Shown in pieces: positions 5,482-14,328 of a DNA stretch of 24,466 nucleotides. The translations under genes were made by a program, and so were the position numbers. The stretch is from Flavobacteriaceae bacterium (GTDB lineage: Bacteria > Bacteroidota > Bacteroidia > Flavobacteriales > Flavobacteriaceae). Within the stretch, counting starts at the first letter, position 1; every line of letters begins with the position of its first letter. The notes under the pieces were generated by a model, which was not told the DNA's origin, did no database searches, and saw only the letters and a program-made list of their open reading frames with translations. The stretch covers positions 1 to 24,466 of the forward strand of contig PAQB01000017.1 in assembly GCA_002709185.1 (NCBI GenBank), written 5' to 3'.

Positions 5482-7482
5482 TGATTTTAGAGCCTCTAAC
5501 TTATTCTTAAAGTCAGTGATTTGATCTCTGAATTTAGCGGCCATGATAAAATCCAGTTCTTTAGCAGCGGCTTCCATGAGTTTTCTGCTGTCGCGGATTT
5601 TTTGTTCCAACTCAGGCTTGGTAAGATAAGCACTTTCAGGTTCTGCAGCCTTTAGGGCCTCTTGTTCGTAGTAATAACTACTGACCGAGTTTTGCGTCAG
5701 CGCATTGTCTAAACTTTTATTAAGTGCTTTTGGCGTGACATTATGTTCATTGTTATAAGCCATTTGCTTTTCACGACGGTAGGCGGTTTGGTCTATAGTG
5801 TATTGCATGCTTTTGGTGACTTTATCGGCATACATGATGGCTTTTCCATTGAGGTTTCTGGCTGCGCGACCCACTGTTTGCGTCAAAGAGCGGTTAGAGC
5901 GTAAAAAACCTTCTTTATCTGCATCTAAAATAGCCACTAAGGACACTTCGGGCAAGTCGAGACCTTCTCGCAATAGATTCACGCCAACCAAAACATCAAA
6001 CAGTCCTTTGCGTAAGTCTTGCATGATCTCGACCCGTTCTAAGGTATCCACATCGCTGTGAATGTAGCGGCAACGGATTTCGATGCGAGCCAGGTATTTG
6101 GTCAATTCCTCTGCCATGCGTTTGGTGAGTGTGGTCACCAAGGTGCGTTCATCTTTTTCGATGCGTTGCTGAATTTCTTCAATCAAATCATCAATTTGAT
6201 TTTCACTGGGGCGGACTTCAATTATGGGATCCAATAATCCTGTTGGGCGAATGACTTGTTCTACATAAACGCCATCGGTTTTCGTCAATTCATAATCTGC
6301 TGGTGTGGCACTTACAAAAAGCACTTGATTTTGTAAGCTTTCGAATTCTTCGAATTTAAGGGGTCGGTTGTCCATGGCGGCGGGCAATCGGAAACCATAT
6401 TCTACCAAGTTTTCTTTTCGGCTTCGGTCACCACCATACATGGCGTGGACTTGGGAAATGGTCACATGACTTTCATCCACCACCATAAGGTAATCATCCG
6501 GAAAATAATCCAATAAACAAAAAGGGCGGGTTCCTGGAGCACGGCCATCTAGATAACGAGAATAATTTTCAATTCCAGAGCAATAGCCCAGTTCTCGAAT
6601 CATTTCCAGATCAAATTCAGTGCGTTCTTTCAATCTTTTGGCTTCTAAATGCTTACCAATTTCTTTAAAATAGTCATATTGTTTGACCAAATCATCCTGA
6701 ATGTCTTTGATGGCATTTTGTAAGATGTCAGGCGAGGTGACAAACATATTTGCAGGATATATATTGACCGATTCATACACTTCAATCACACTGTTATCAT
6801 TTACATTAAAAGCTTCAATGGATTCAATTTCATCACCAAAAAAATGAATCCGAAATCCGTGATCGGCATAACTTGGAAAGACATCCAATGTGTCGCCTTT
6901 AATTCTAAAATTCCCATGGTTAAACTCACCTTCAGTGCGGGCATAGAGGCTTTGCACCAATCTATGAAGCAGTGCGGTTCTTGAAATTTCTTGGTTGGTT
7001 TTCAAACCGATGACATTTTTTTCAAATTCTACAGGATTCCCAATGCCATATAAACAAGATACAGAGGCCACTACAATGACATCTCGGCGGCCTGAAAGTA
7101 GGGAAGAGGTGGTGCTCAAACGCAACTTTTCAATCTCTTCATTAATGGAGAGGTCTTTTTCGATATAGGTCCCAGTCACGGGAATATAGGCTTCCGGCTG
7201 GTAGTAATCGTAATAAGAAACAAAGTATTCCACCGCATTATTTGGAAAAAATTGTTTGAATTCTGAATACAATTGGGCGGCCAAAGTTTTGTTGTGTGCC
7301 AAAACAAGCGTAGGGCGTTGGACTTCCTGAATGACATTAGCCACCGTAAAAGTCTTTCCTGAACCTGTGACACCTAACAGTGTTTGAAACCGTTCTTTTC
7401 TGTCGATGCCTTCTACCAATTCTTGGATGGCTTGTGGCTGATCTCCAGTGGGTTTAAAATCTGATGAAAGTTTAAAACGCAT
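5479..7482 (-). CDS. uvrB: Excinuclease ABC subunit B
   Basis: The damage-verifying helicase-like subunit of nucleotide excision repair: it receives DNA from UvrA and recruits UvrC. The 667-aa protein is full length. It shows Walker A GVTGSGKT (37-44), the damage-probing beta-hairpin with YDYYQPEAYIP (91-101), the DESH helicase motif (336-339), SATP (391-394), HSDVDTLER (475-483), motif VI QTVGRAAR (535-542), and a C-terminal UVR domain (~623-660) that contacts UvrC. The ATG is fixed by the conserved MRFKLSSDFKPTGDQPQAI start. A near-consensus promoter lies directly upstream and leaves almost no 5' leader. The gene converges with sucC. Confidence 0.98.
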   Translation of the reverse strand: MRFKLSSDFKPTGDQPQAIQELVEGIDRKERFQTLLGVTGSGKTFTVANVIQEVQRPTLVLAHNKTLAAQLYSEFKQFFPNNAVEYFVSYYDYYQPEAYIPVTGTYIEKDLSINEEIEKLRLSTTSSLLSGRRDVIVVASVSCLYGIGNPVEFEKNVIGLKTNQEISRTALLHRLVQSLYARTEGEFNHGNFRIKGDTLDVFPSYADHGFRIHFFGDEIESIEAFNVNDNSVIEVYESVNIYPANMFVTSPDILQNAIKDIQDDLVKQYDYFKEIGKHLEAKRLKERTEFDLEMIRELGYCSGIENYSRYLDGRAPGTRPFCLLDYFPDDYLMVVDESHVTISQVHAMYGGDRSRKENLVEYGFRLPAAMDNRPLKFEEFESLQNQVLFVSATPADYELTKTDGVYVEQVIRPTGLLDPIIEVRPSENQIDDLIEEIQQRIEKDERTLVTTLTKRMAEELTKYLARIEIRCRYIHSDVDTLERVEIMQDLRKGLFDVLVGVNLLREGLDLPEVSLVAILDADKEGFLRSNRSLTQTVGRAARNLNGKAIMYADKVTKSMQYTIDQTAYRREKQMAYNNEHNVTPKALNKSLDNALTQNSVSSYYYEQEALKAAEPESAYLTKPELEQKIRDSRKLMEAAAKELDFIMAAKFRDQITDFKNKLEALKS

Positions 7483-7486
7483 CTTG

Positions 7487-7517
7487 CAAAATTACGAGAA
7501 TCTGCGTTCTGTTGCAA
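7487..7517 (-). promoter_or_regulatory. Promoter of uvrB, abutting the start codon
   Basis: On the minus strand TTG (7517-7515), a 20-nt spacer, then TAATTTTG (7494-7487). Only CAAG separates the -7 box from the ATG at 7482, so the mRNA should begin within a few bases of the start codon. Confidence 0.7.
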
Positions 7518-7548
7518 TGGACTTGCTTTGTTTTTGAAGCAGTGTTTG

Positions 7549-9069
7549 TTAATAATTTAAATACACCCAACCGCTGCGGGGTCCGTAATCAGCTTCATTG
7601 AGATATAATACATAAAAATAAGTACCTACCGGAAGTTTTCCAGATCTTGGGTTGGGTCCCCGGTTGGCACTCCCATCCCATTTTAAGTTATTATCACCTT
7701 CAAAGACCATTGTTCCGTATCGGTTATATATTTGCAGTTTATGATTGATAAAAATATCATAAAGTCCAAGAATGTTAAAGATATCATTTAAACCGTCCCC
7801 GTTTGGTGAGAGGCCTTGAGGAATAAAAATTGGACAACCCGCATTAGAAATTTCAACGCTAATGCTAGCCGTATTGTTGGTTTCAGAAATTTCAGAAATG
7901 ATGCCATTGCCATCTCCTAAATCATCTACCACTGCAATAATTTCAAATTGTTCCGGAATACTTGGATCAATATCAATAGAGATGGACGCATTGAGTGTGC
8001 CTCCAATGGGGAGTATTTCTCCTGTTAAAGACTGGGCAATGAGTGTGTCTTCAATATAAAATGCAATGGGGGTATCCGCTGGTAATTCATCGGTTGCATT
8101 GGTATTAGAAATGGTATATTCCAATACCACTGTTCTTGAAAAACAAGTGGATTGTACCTCATCGGCCATTTGAATGCTGGCATCTGGTAATTGACTGTTG
8201 AGTACAGTGATGATGCTATTGACCATGACCAGGTCTTGACCAGAAGTCAATTCAATGGTTGCGGACGTATCGCCAATATTGATGGTGTTTTGAATGTCAT
8301 ACACATCAATATCCATATTATGCATTCCAGAATTTCCTGTAAAACTATTCGTACCATTAAAAGCATTAGTCGCGGGATTTAGGGGAGGGTTACTCAATAA
8401 ATAGCCATTCATTCGCAGCGATTCGTTAATGGATAAACTCACATCGCCCTCCCATGCAATAAATCCAATTTTAGCGCCCTCTACATCCAGAACATTTAAA
8501 TTGTCCAGTTCGATAGTAATTGCATCGGGAACGGCTTCCAATCCGTCATATATGTTAATTTGATTCATCGGTAAATTTAAATCTTCGTAAATGACAACCA
8601 TGGCCCAACCTGCAAAATTGGTTCCAGTTGAACAATAATCTTCAGAAATATCAATTTGTTCTAAATCATTTAGGGAATAGATTCCATTCCCTTGCCCAAT
8701 TACCAATGTAGTAATATCAGCAAAAGCAGCAAAAAATTGACGATCGCTGTCTAGAGTATGAGAAAAGCTTCGCGAGGCCGTGACAGCTGTTTCGTTTAGG
8801 GTGACTTCAAAATCGCCTGCTCCTGAACCCGCCCAATACAAATAGGCAGCCATTATGCTTTGACCGGAGGGCATGTTTAATTCAGCTTCAGAACCCTGTA
8901 AAATGGAACATTCAGAAAAGGCTCCATTTTCAATAAGATTTAGCGTATTTCCAATAGCGGTATAATCAAATCTTCCATTGTGTTGCTCGTACAACGCGAT
9001 GGATTGGGCAAAATTTTTGGTGACCATTATGACAAAGCAAAAAAGAAGAAGACTTTTAAGGGGTGTCAT
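7549..9069 (-). CDS. Secreted protein with CARDB-like domain and T9SS type B sorting signal
   Basis: The 506-aa protein opens with a Sec signal peptide (lysine, hydrophobic core, likely cut after NFA or AQS near residue 22). Residues ~40-295 form a beta-rich module (AAYLYWAGSG at 74-83, FAGWAMVVIYEDL at 152-164) that resembles DUF3344-type domains of surface proteins. Residues ~300-405 look like a CARDB/Ig-like adhesion fold ending in EISETNNTASI. Residues ~412-506 are the gliding-motility-associated C-terminal domain with SPNGDGLNDIF (421-431), YNRYG (448-452) and WDG (464-466), which directs transport through the type IX system to the cell surface. It starts 5 nt after the stop of the larger upstream cargo gene, so the two are one operon. 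A structural or adhesive role is inferred; no catalytic motif is seen. Confidence 0.88.
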   Translation of the reverse strand: MTPLKSLLLFCFVIMVTKNFAQSIALYEQHNGRFDYTAIGNTLNLIENGAFSECSILQGSEAELNMPSGQSIMAAYLYWAGSGAGDFEVTLNETAVTASRSFSHTLDSDRQFFAAFADITTLVIGQGNGIYSLNDLEQIDISEDYCSTGTNFAGWAMVVIYEDLNLPMNQINIYDGLEAVPDAITIELDNLNVLDVEGAKIGFIAWEGDVSLSINESLRMNGYLLSNPPLNPATNAFNGTNSFTGNSGMHNMDIDVYDIQNTINIGDTSATIELTSGQDLVMVNSIITVLNSQLPDASIQMADEVQSTCFSRTVVLEYTISNTNATDELPADTPIAFYIEDTLIAQSLTGEILPIGGTLNASISIDIDPSIPEQFEIIAVVDDLGDGNGIISEISETNNTASISVEISNAGCPIFIPQGLSPNGDGLNDIFNILGLYDIFINHKLQIYNRYGTMVFEGDNNLKWDGSANRGPNPRSGKLPVGTYFYVLYLNEADYGPRSGWVYLNY

Positions 9070-9074
9070 TTCGT

Positions 9075-12000
9075 TTAACGTTTAAGGGTAAAGTGTCCCC
9101 TAAAGATACGATTATCATTTAATTTGATATAAAACCAATAATCGGCTGTGGGCATTGGATTTCCATTATAAGTCCCATCCCAACCTTGACCATTGTGGCG
9201 TAACTGATTCAGTAATTTGCCAAAGCGATCAAAAATAAAAATTTCACTCCCCACTTGATTGTCTGTATTGATACCATAGACATGCCATGTGTCATTATAA
9301 CCATCGTTGTTAGGGGTAAAGAACTTGGGGAAGCCAATAACCGAAATCATTTCATCAGCAATACCACAATTGTTTTTATCGCGTACATAAATACTGTGAA
9401 ACCCTGCAGATACATTGTAGAATGTATTGTCATCCTGATAAGGCCCGAACGCGTTGTCTAATGCATATTCATAATCGCCCTCACCCGTGACGTTGATGGT
9501 CACAGTATTGTTATCGCTTGCGTCATTGATTTCTATACTTTCAATGACAGCGATGTTTGAGTTTAGAACATTGATGTTTTGGGATTGATTGCAACCATTG
9601 CTATTGGTCACTATGACTGTATAATTTCCGCCTTGATTAATTTGTATTTGATGGGTGGTTTGACCACTAGACCATAAGTAGTTGTAGTCTGATGGATTTC
9701 CAATGACACCACTGTCTATAAATACTGGAAGTGCATTGGGATCGGTACAAAAAAATGTTTGATCCCCTTGTTCAAGCTGTGGTAATCTGAAAACAGTGAG
9801 TTCCAATTCATTGATACCAAAACATTGGTTATTGTTCTCAATACGGGCATAAATAATTTGATTGTAAGGGGTGGTATTTGTAAAATTATCTCCAAGCGGG
9901 TTTGTTTCTAATAACGCATCTTGGTAAGTTTCGTAATACATTAGATTGTAATCTGAAGGTAAGCCTGACAAAATTCCAGGACTGGCTAAAGTTAAATCAA
10001 AGTTTGTGAGGCCATCTTCAATACCATCTGCATCGCAAGCCGGGAGTTGCTCGTCTGACCCTGAGGTTAGGCTCACATTCAGCGTAAGTACTGAGATATT
10101 AAAACAACCTGTGGCATTGTCAACTACCTGGGCATACAGTATTTGTGGGTTTGTAGTATTTGTAAATGGTGACGCATTGATTGCATTGAGGCTGTTTTGA
10201 GCATCTAAAAAAGAGGGATAAAATTTTACAGTTCTATTTGTCGCTCCTCCATTAAGGTTATCATTGGCCTCAGCTAAATTAAAAGATGTCAAGCCGTCAT
10301 TGACCCCATCTTCATCACATTGAATGAGATTGGCATCTAAAGCTTCAGGGATAGGATTCACGTTCACTGTAAATTCAGTGGTATCAAAACAATCGGTTTT
10401 TAAGCGGTTCTCAATACGTGCAAAAATTTGAAATGTAAATGGATTTGCGTTGTAATATGGTGAAGCTAGTGCGTTTGTATTATTGTTTGCCTGGGCTTGT
10501 GTCAAGTGGTAAGTGATGTTGTATAGACTGTTGTCTTGACTGCCTAAAATCGTCGCATCAAAATCGGTAAGTATGGTTGCTTTTTGTCCATTGGCATCAT
10601 CACCATCATTTAAATCATCACAGACTTGAACAGTAGCAACGCTGTTGGCAATTGGAGTATCAAAAACGGTTAAATTAAAGCTTGTGGTGTCAAAGCAAGC
10701 CCTATTGACATTGTTTTCAATTCTTACAAAAATGGTTTCGCTGGAGATAGAATTTTGGTAGGGAATACTTAACGGGTTTGCGTTGTCCTCAGCGTCTGTT
10801 AAATTTTCATGGAATGATAACGTAAAATTATTAGGGTCTTGGCTTCCAAGAACTTCCGTTTGAGTTTCAACAAAATTAAAGGCAAAAATTCCATCCCCAT
10901 CGTCGTCACATTTTTCCAAATCAGCCGCAGCGTTTGCCATGGGATTTACATTGATGGTAATGGTTTGTGAAAAAGTGTTTATTTCTGTACCAGATGTGAT
11001 TTCTGCAGTGACGGTGTAGGTGCCTGGATTTGCGTAGTTGTAGCTGGGGTTTATAGCTGATGAGGTTCCTGTTGGCAAACCATCACCAAAATTCCATAAA
11101 ATCTGGTCAAAGGTTTGTGAAGTACTGACATTAAACTGCGTGCTTTCACCAAAACAATTATTTTCAACCACGATTGAGGCAAGAAAAAACGATTGTATGA
11201 AGGGTGGTAAACCAATTACAGCAAAAGTCCCTGGTGCCAGTGCTATACCAGCATTGTTGTAATCACAAAGTACACCCAATTCTTCTGGTGCATTGATTAT
11301 GTCTAATGCGGCTTGATTTACAGTGTTGGCAGCATAAATCTTCCCGTCTGGTCCAAGTTGAAGAGCTCCAATAAAATCAAATCCACTGTAAACTGTAGAA
11401 ATGGTCGCTGCTGGATTTGGTGCCTCCAAATCAAATTGAAAAACGGAGTCGTCACTTGTCACATACAATTTGGTGGCTTCTGGTGAGAATTCAACGCCAT
11501 AGGGGCCAGAGTTTGGATAGATATTCAATGGATTTGAAATTAATCCAGTCTCATTGTCAAAGTCATACAGCCAAACACTGCCCGTATTACTTGAATTTTG
11601 TCCTTCTGAATTCCCATTCTGGCGGTGGCAAACAGCAATTTTGCTGCCATCAGGTGAGGCTTTCATATATCCGATACCGTTTCTTCTGTAGCCTTGTACT
11701 GTAATAGAAGGGGAAATCGTTGTTGTCACTGGCATGGGGTTAACACCAGAATCATCAACCCTAAAGGCATAAAATTTATTGATGAATTGGGTTAGAACCC
11801 AATAGGACTGTCCATCATTGTGCTCAACAGCTGTAATCTTTTCTGAACATTTGTAGGCTGCTTGCGATTGATCGTTGGGATCGTAAGTTAGTAATTGAAT
11901 ATTTTTTTCTGAAGTGACAACATCTCCATCTCCTGAATTGAGTGTTAAATCAACAAGTGTGTAAGCTAAACCATTGTTGAAACCATCATCTGCTGAAGGA

Positions 12001-12473
12001 ACCGAACCCCCACTGTCATAGCTGCCAATCGCATTTCCAGAGACGTTAGCAGGCCCCTGATTCGGAAATGCAAATGCATTTTGGTGGTGGGGCTCGTCTA
12101 CTGTGAACACATAATATTGATCGGTATTTCCAGGTTTTGGTATGATCAAACCTGATGAGGTACTGGAGGGATCACCCAAAAGTCCTGTTCCCGCATTGTA
12201 ATTGGCATTGGGCATGATGATGTGGTTTTTATCCCAAACATTTCTACCGTCTGTGTAGAACAATAAATTGCCATTCAAATCTGAAATCGAGGAACAGCCC
12301 TCGCTTGTATTAATTGTTGAAGTTGCAGCATTTGTACTTAAAACTGTCCCAGAATTGGTATCAAAAATGAGTCCAGCGCCATTTCCAAAGTACCAATGGG
12401 AAGCTTCTGCTTGAGAATATCCAAGTGTAACAAAAAAAAGAAGGCAAAAAAGAAGTCTCAATAAGGTTAACAA
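9075..12473 (-). CDS. Large secreted multidomain protein (propeller-like, PKD, tandem repeats) with T9SS type B sorting signal
   Basis: The 1132-aa exported protein starts with a signal peptide (cleavage near GYSQA, residue ~21). Residues ~25-435 are a beta-propeller-like region with blade-like phrases such as LNGNLLFYTDGRNVWD (67-82), MKASPDGSKIAV (270-281) and LQLGPDGKIYAA (371-382). A PKD domain follows (~438-508: LWNFGDG at 459-465, GTYTVTAEI at 484-492). Four tandem ~95-residue repeats span ~513-898. Two further beta modules cover ~900-1045, and a type B sorting domain (FFTPNNDGYNDTW 1051-1063, FDRFGKLL 1081-1088, GWDG 1097-1100) ends the protein. No ATG lies near the signal peptide: the start is TTG at 12473, or TTG at 12461. 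It leads a two-gene operon with the smaller cargo gene. Function is probably surface display or adhesion; no enzyme motif is seen. Confidence 0.9.
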   Translation of the reverse strand: MLTLLRLLFCLLFFVTLGYSQAEASHWYFGNGAGLIFDTNSGTVLSTNAATSTINTSEGCSSISDLNGNLLFYTDGRNVWDKNHIIMPNANYNAGTGLLGDPSSTSSGLIIPKPGNTDQYYVFTVDEPHHQNAFAFPNQGPANVSGNAIGSYDSGGSVPSADDGFNNGLAYTLVDLTLNSGDGDVVTSEKNIQLLTYDPNDQSQAAYKCSEKITAVEHNDGQSYWVLTQFINKFYAFRVDDSGVNPMPVTTTISPSITVQGYRRNGIGYMKASPDGSKIAVCHRQNGNSEGQNSSNTGSVWLYDFDNETGLISNPLNIYPNSGPYGVEFSPEATKLYVTSDDSVFQFDLEAPNPAATISTVYSGFDFIGALQLGPDGKIYAANTVNQAALDIINAPEELGVLCDYNNAGIALAPGTFAVIGLPPFIQSFFLASIVVENNCFGESTQFNVSTSQTFDQILWNFGDGLPTGTSSAINPSYNYANPGTYTVTAEITSGTEINTFSQTITINVNPMANAAADLEKCDDDGDGIFAFNFVETQTEVLGSQDPNNFTLSFHENLTDAEDNANPLSIPYQNSISSETIFVRIENNVNRACFDTTSFNLTVFDTPIANSVATVQVCDDLNDGDDANGQKATILTDFDATILGSQDNSLYNITYHLTQAQANNNTNALASPYYNANPFTFQIFARIENRLKTDCFDTTEFTVNVNPIPEALDANLIQCDEDGVNDGLTSFNLAEANDNLNGGATNRTVKFYPSFLDAQNSLNAINASPFTNTTNPQILYAQVVDNATGCFNISVLTLNVSLTSGSDEQLPACDADGIEDGLTNFDLTLASPGILSGLPSDYNLMYYETYQDALLETNPLGDNFTNTTPYNQIIYARIENNNQCFGINELELTVFRLPQLEQGDQTFFCTDPNALPVFIDSGVIGNPSDYNYLWSSGQTTHQIQINQGGNYTVIVTNSNGCNQSQNINVLNSNIAVIESIEINDASDNNTVTINVTGEGDYEYALDNAFGPYQDDNTFYNVSAGFHSIYVRDKNNCGIADEMISVIGFPKFFTPNNDGYNDTWHVYGINTDNQVGSEIFIFDRFGKLLNQLRHNGQGWDGTYNGNPMPTADYWFYIKLNDNRIFRGHFTLKR
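9780..10937 (-). repeat. Four tandem ~95-residue repeats within the large T9SS cargo gene
   Basis: Repeat units cover about residues 513-607, 608-709, 710-801 and 802-898. Each opens with a Cys-Asp acidic motif (KCDDDGDG, VCDDLNDGDD, QCDEDGVNDG, ACDADGIEDG), followed by an F-x-L/F strand, a Y/F-rich strand with an N-A pair, NPL or SPF/Y, then an ARIEN-like strand and a second Cys in CFDTT or CFxI. The Cys pair may form a disulfide and the Asp run may bind calcium; both are inferences. The DNA copies are strongly diverged. Confidence 0.75.
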
Positions 12474-12481
12474 TTAAAACT

Positions 12482-12489
12482 CAAAACTA
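12482..12489 (-). promoter_or_regulatory. Candidate -7 box of the T9SS cargo operon
   Basis: TAGTTTTG matches TAnnTTTG. It ends 8 nt before the TTG start at 12473, implying a leader of about six bases if that start is used. The -33 element is weak (TTA, 21-nt spacer) in a very A/T-rich stretch. Confidence 0.4.
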
Positions 12490-12559
12490 AACAAAAATTG
12501 TTATAAAAATTAAGCTATTAACATAACTTTATTTTATAAATTAAAAATACATTAATTGC

Positions 12560-13384
12560 TTATAAGTCCCTTTTTTTAATCAAGTAATAAGCCGAAAGTA
12601 TAAAAATTACAGTCCATAAAATAACAATAATTGAGCTGTCAAAATGAACGGCATAATCATAGCTTAAATCGTTTTTTTCTGGAAATTTAGACATGGCCAC
12701 TCTTTGAAAAGGTTGTTTGATGAGATTTGACATGGCAGTTAAGGGGAAAAAGTTTTGAATTTTAGTGGCCATTTCAATATTAGACTTCCAAACAATTAAA
12801 CCAAAAACAATCCATTCCAAAATAAAATCAACGAATAAAAAGGCCAAAGCGAAAGCAGAGCGTTTGGCAAGGACACCTAAAAATAGACAAAATGAAAAGA
12901 AGCCCAATAGTTTTAGAAAATAGGCTGGTAAAAATTCAATTTCTCTAACAACAATGCTCATTTCGTTGTAGCTGGAATACACAAGTCCCAAAACAAGAGA
13001 TAATATAAAAATGATAACCGTTGAAATAAGAGAGAAAAACACAATGGTGTAAAATTTAGAAAGAATAAATTCTCTTTTGGACAAGCCATCAATAAGGTTT
13101 TGTTTCAGAGTTTTGTTGCTGTATTCGTTTCCAATCATTGAAACAACCACAATGGCAAAGAAAAATTTAAACAAGGCAGAAAAGTAGGTTGTAATGTGCC
13201 AAACAATCGGAAAGTTGAAGATGCCAAGTTCACCCAATTCTAGGGTGAAAAATCCAAAAAAATTGATTTTAATAGCCGAAAGTACAATGACACAAAGGGG
13301 TAAAATAAAAGAGATAAAGATGAGTATTTTACTGGTCTTATTTAGGATTAGTTTTTGTAATTCTAACTGTAATAAGCGTATCAT
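12560..13384 (-). CDS. ABC-2 type transporter permease
   Basis: The 274-aa membrane protein has about six predicted transmembrane helices, near residues 20-40, 60-84, 111-135, 154-173, 177-198 and 250-268. EYSNKTLKQNLIDGLSKREF (87-106), a polar stretch after the second helix, is typical of ABC-2 permeases of the BcrB/NatB type. Its ATG overlaps the stop of the ATPase gene by 4 nt (ATGA), so the two are translationally coupled and should form one transporter. It is the last gene of the six-gene run. The substrate is unknown; antimicrobial-peptide or lipid export is the usual guess for this class. The sequence does not look like GldF of the gliding machinery. Confidence 0.87.
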   Translation of the reverse strand: MIRLLQLELQKLILNKTSKILIFISFILPLCVIVLSAIKINFFGFFTLELGELGIFNFPIVWHITTYFSALFKFFFAIVVVSMIGNEYSNKTLKQNLIDGLSKREFILSKFYTIVFFSLISTVIIFILSLVLGLVYSSYNEMSIVVREIEFLPAYFLKLLGFFSFCLFLGVLAKRSAFALAFLFVDFILEWIVFGLIVWKSNIEMATKIQNFFPLTAMSNLIKQPFQRVAMSKFPEKNDLSYDYAVHFDSSIIVILWTVIFILSAYYLIKKRDL

Positions 13385-14277
13385 TTGTTATCTGTAAGTT
13401 GTAAAAACTGTTCTTCAAGACTCTGCTTGCGTTTGATGAAATGTGTCAAAATAATTTTATTGTCAAACAACGATTTCACAAAGATTTCCGATTCTAAGGG
13501 CTCGGAAAGAAAGGCTGTTACAAGCCCATTTTCTTCTTTGTAGTGGGCTATATTTGGCTGTGTATCTAAAAACTTCAAAAGCCCTTTCATTTGATTGCTT
13601 TTCATTTCAAAAAAACCATGGCTGGAAATCATTTCATCCACTCGGCCAGAATATAATTTTTTTCCTTTTCTTAAAATTACGACATGGGTACAAACTTTCT
13701 CAACTTCATCCAATAGGTGAGACGCCAAAAGAATGGTAGTGCCTTTTTTTGCAATCGACTTGATGATTTCTCTAATTTGATGAATCCCTTGTGGGTCAAG
13801 ACCATTAGTAGGTTCGTCAAGGATTAAAACTTCTGGGTCGTTAAGTAATGCTGAAGCGATGGCCAAACGTTGTTTCATTCCAAGAGAAAAGTTACTAAAC
13901 AAGCTGTTTTTACGATCCAATAGCCCGACAGTGTCCAAGACTTTTTCAATCGCTGCATATGAAACCCCCTTAATTCTACATACCAGCTTAAGGTTTTGGT
14001 AGGCTGACATATAGGGATAAAAGTTGGGATGCTCTATGATGGCACCTACTTTTTTCAAGGCTTCATGGGGGTCTGTGTCTCCTCCAAACCAGCTGTAATT
14101 TCCAGCGGATTTATTCACGACATTTAAAACCATTCCCAGGGTGGTGGATTTACCACTGCCGTTGGGCCCTAAAAGCCCATAAATATTGCCTTTCTTTATT
14201 TCAAAAGATAGATTTTCAACCGCTTTAAGGTAGCCAAAACTTTTACTGATGTTTTCTAAATGAAGTACTGTGTTCAT
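13381..14277 (-). CDS. ABC transporter ATP-binding protein, BcrA-like
   Basis: The 298-aa cytoplasmic ATPase has Walker A GPNGSGKST (37-45), signature SLGMKQR (131-137), Walker B LILDEP (151-156), and switch histidine H187 in ASHLLDEVE. The region normally holding the Q-loop reads GAIIEHPNFYP (78-88), with Glu-His in place of Gln; this IE-x-P-x-FYP form is characteristic of ATPases of the bacitracin/lantibiotic-resistance type (BcrA/LanF). The C-terminal ~70 residues form the usual accessory region. It is paired by a 4-nt overlap with the permease and lies 51 nt after the PRiA4-like gene with no promoter evident between, so it is probably co-transcribed. It powers export of an unknown substrate. 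Confidence 0.92.
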   Translation of the reverse strand: MNTVLHLENISKSFGYLKAVENLSFEIKKGNIYGLLGPNGSGKSTTLGMVLNVVNKSAGNYSWFGGDTDPHEALKKVGAIIEHPNFYPYMSAYQNLKLVCRIKGVSYAAIEKVLDTVGLLDRKNSLFSNFSLGMKQRLAIASALLNDPEVLILDEPTNGLDPQGIHQIREIIKSIAKKGTTILLASHLLDEVEKVCTHVVILRKGKKLYSGRVDEMISSHGFFEMKSNQMKGLLKFLDTQPNIAHYKEENGLVTAFLSEPLESEIFVKSLFDNKIILTHFIKRKQSLEEQFLQLTDNK

Positions 14278-14328
14278 GGTTGTTTAGGTATGACGAATGA
14301 AACCGCAAATCGTTACGCATTGTCTCGT

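Noticed and set aside
11417..11704. A 95-codon plus-strand frame inside the large T9SS cargo gene
   Set aside because: Antisense to a well-supported gene, with no promoter or recognisable domain.
12501..12540. TTATAAAA/TTTTATAA inverted repeat upstream of the T9SS operon as an operator or terminator
   Set aside because: The arms are pure A/T in a very A/T-rich gap with a long loop, so chance is the simpler explanation.
12560..14277. ABC pair as the gliding-motility transporter GldA/GldF
   Set aside because: The ATPase has the BcrA-type IEHPNFYP segment, and no gld genes are adjacent.
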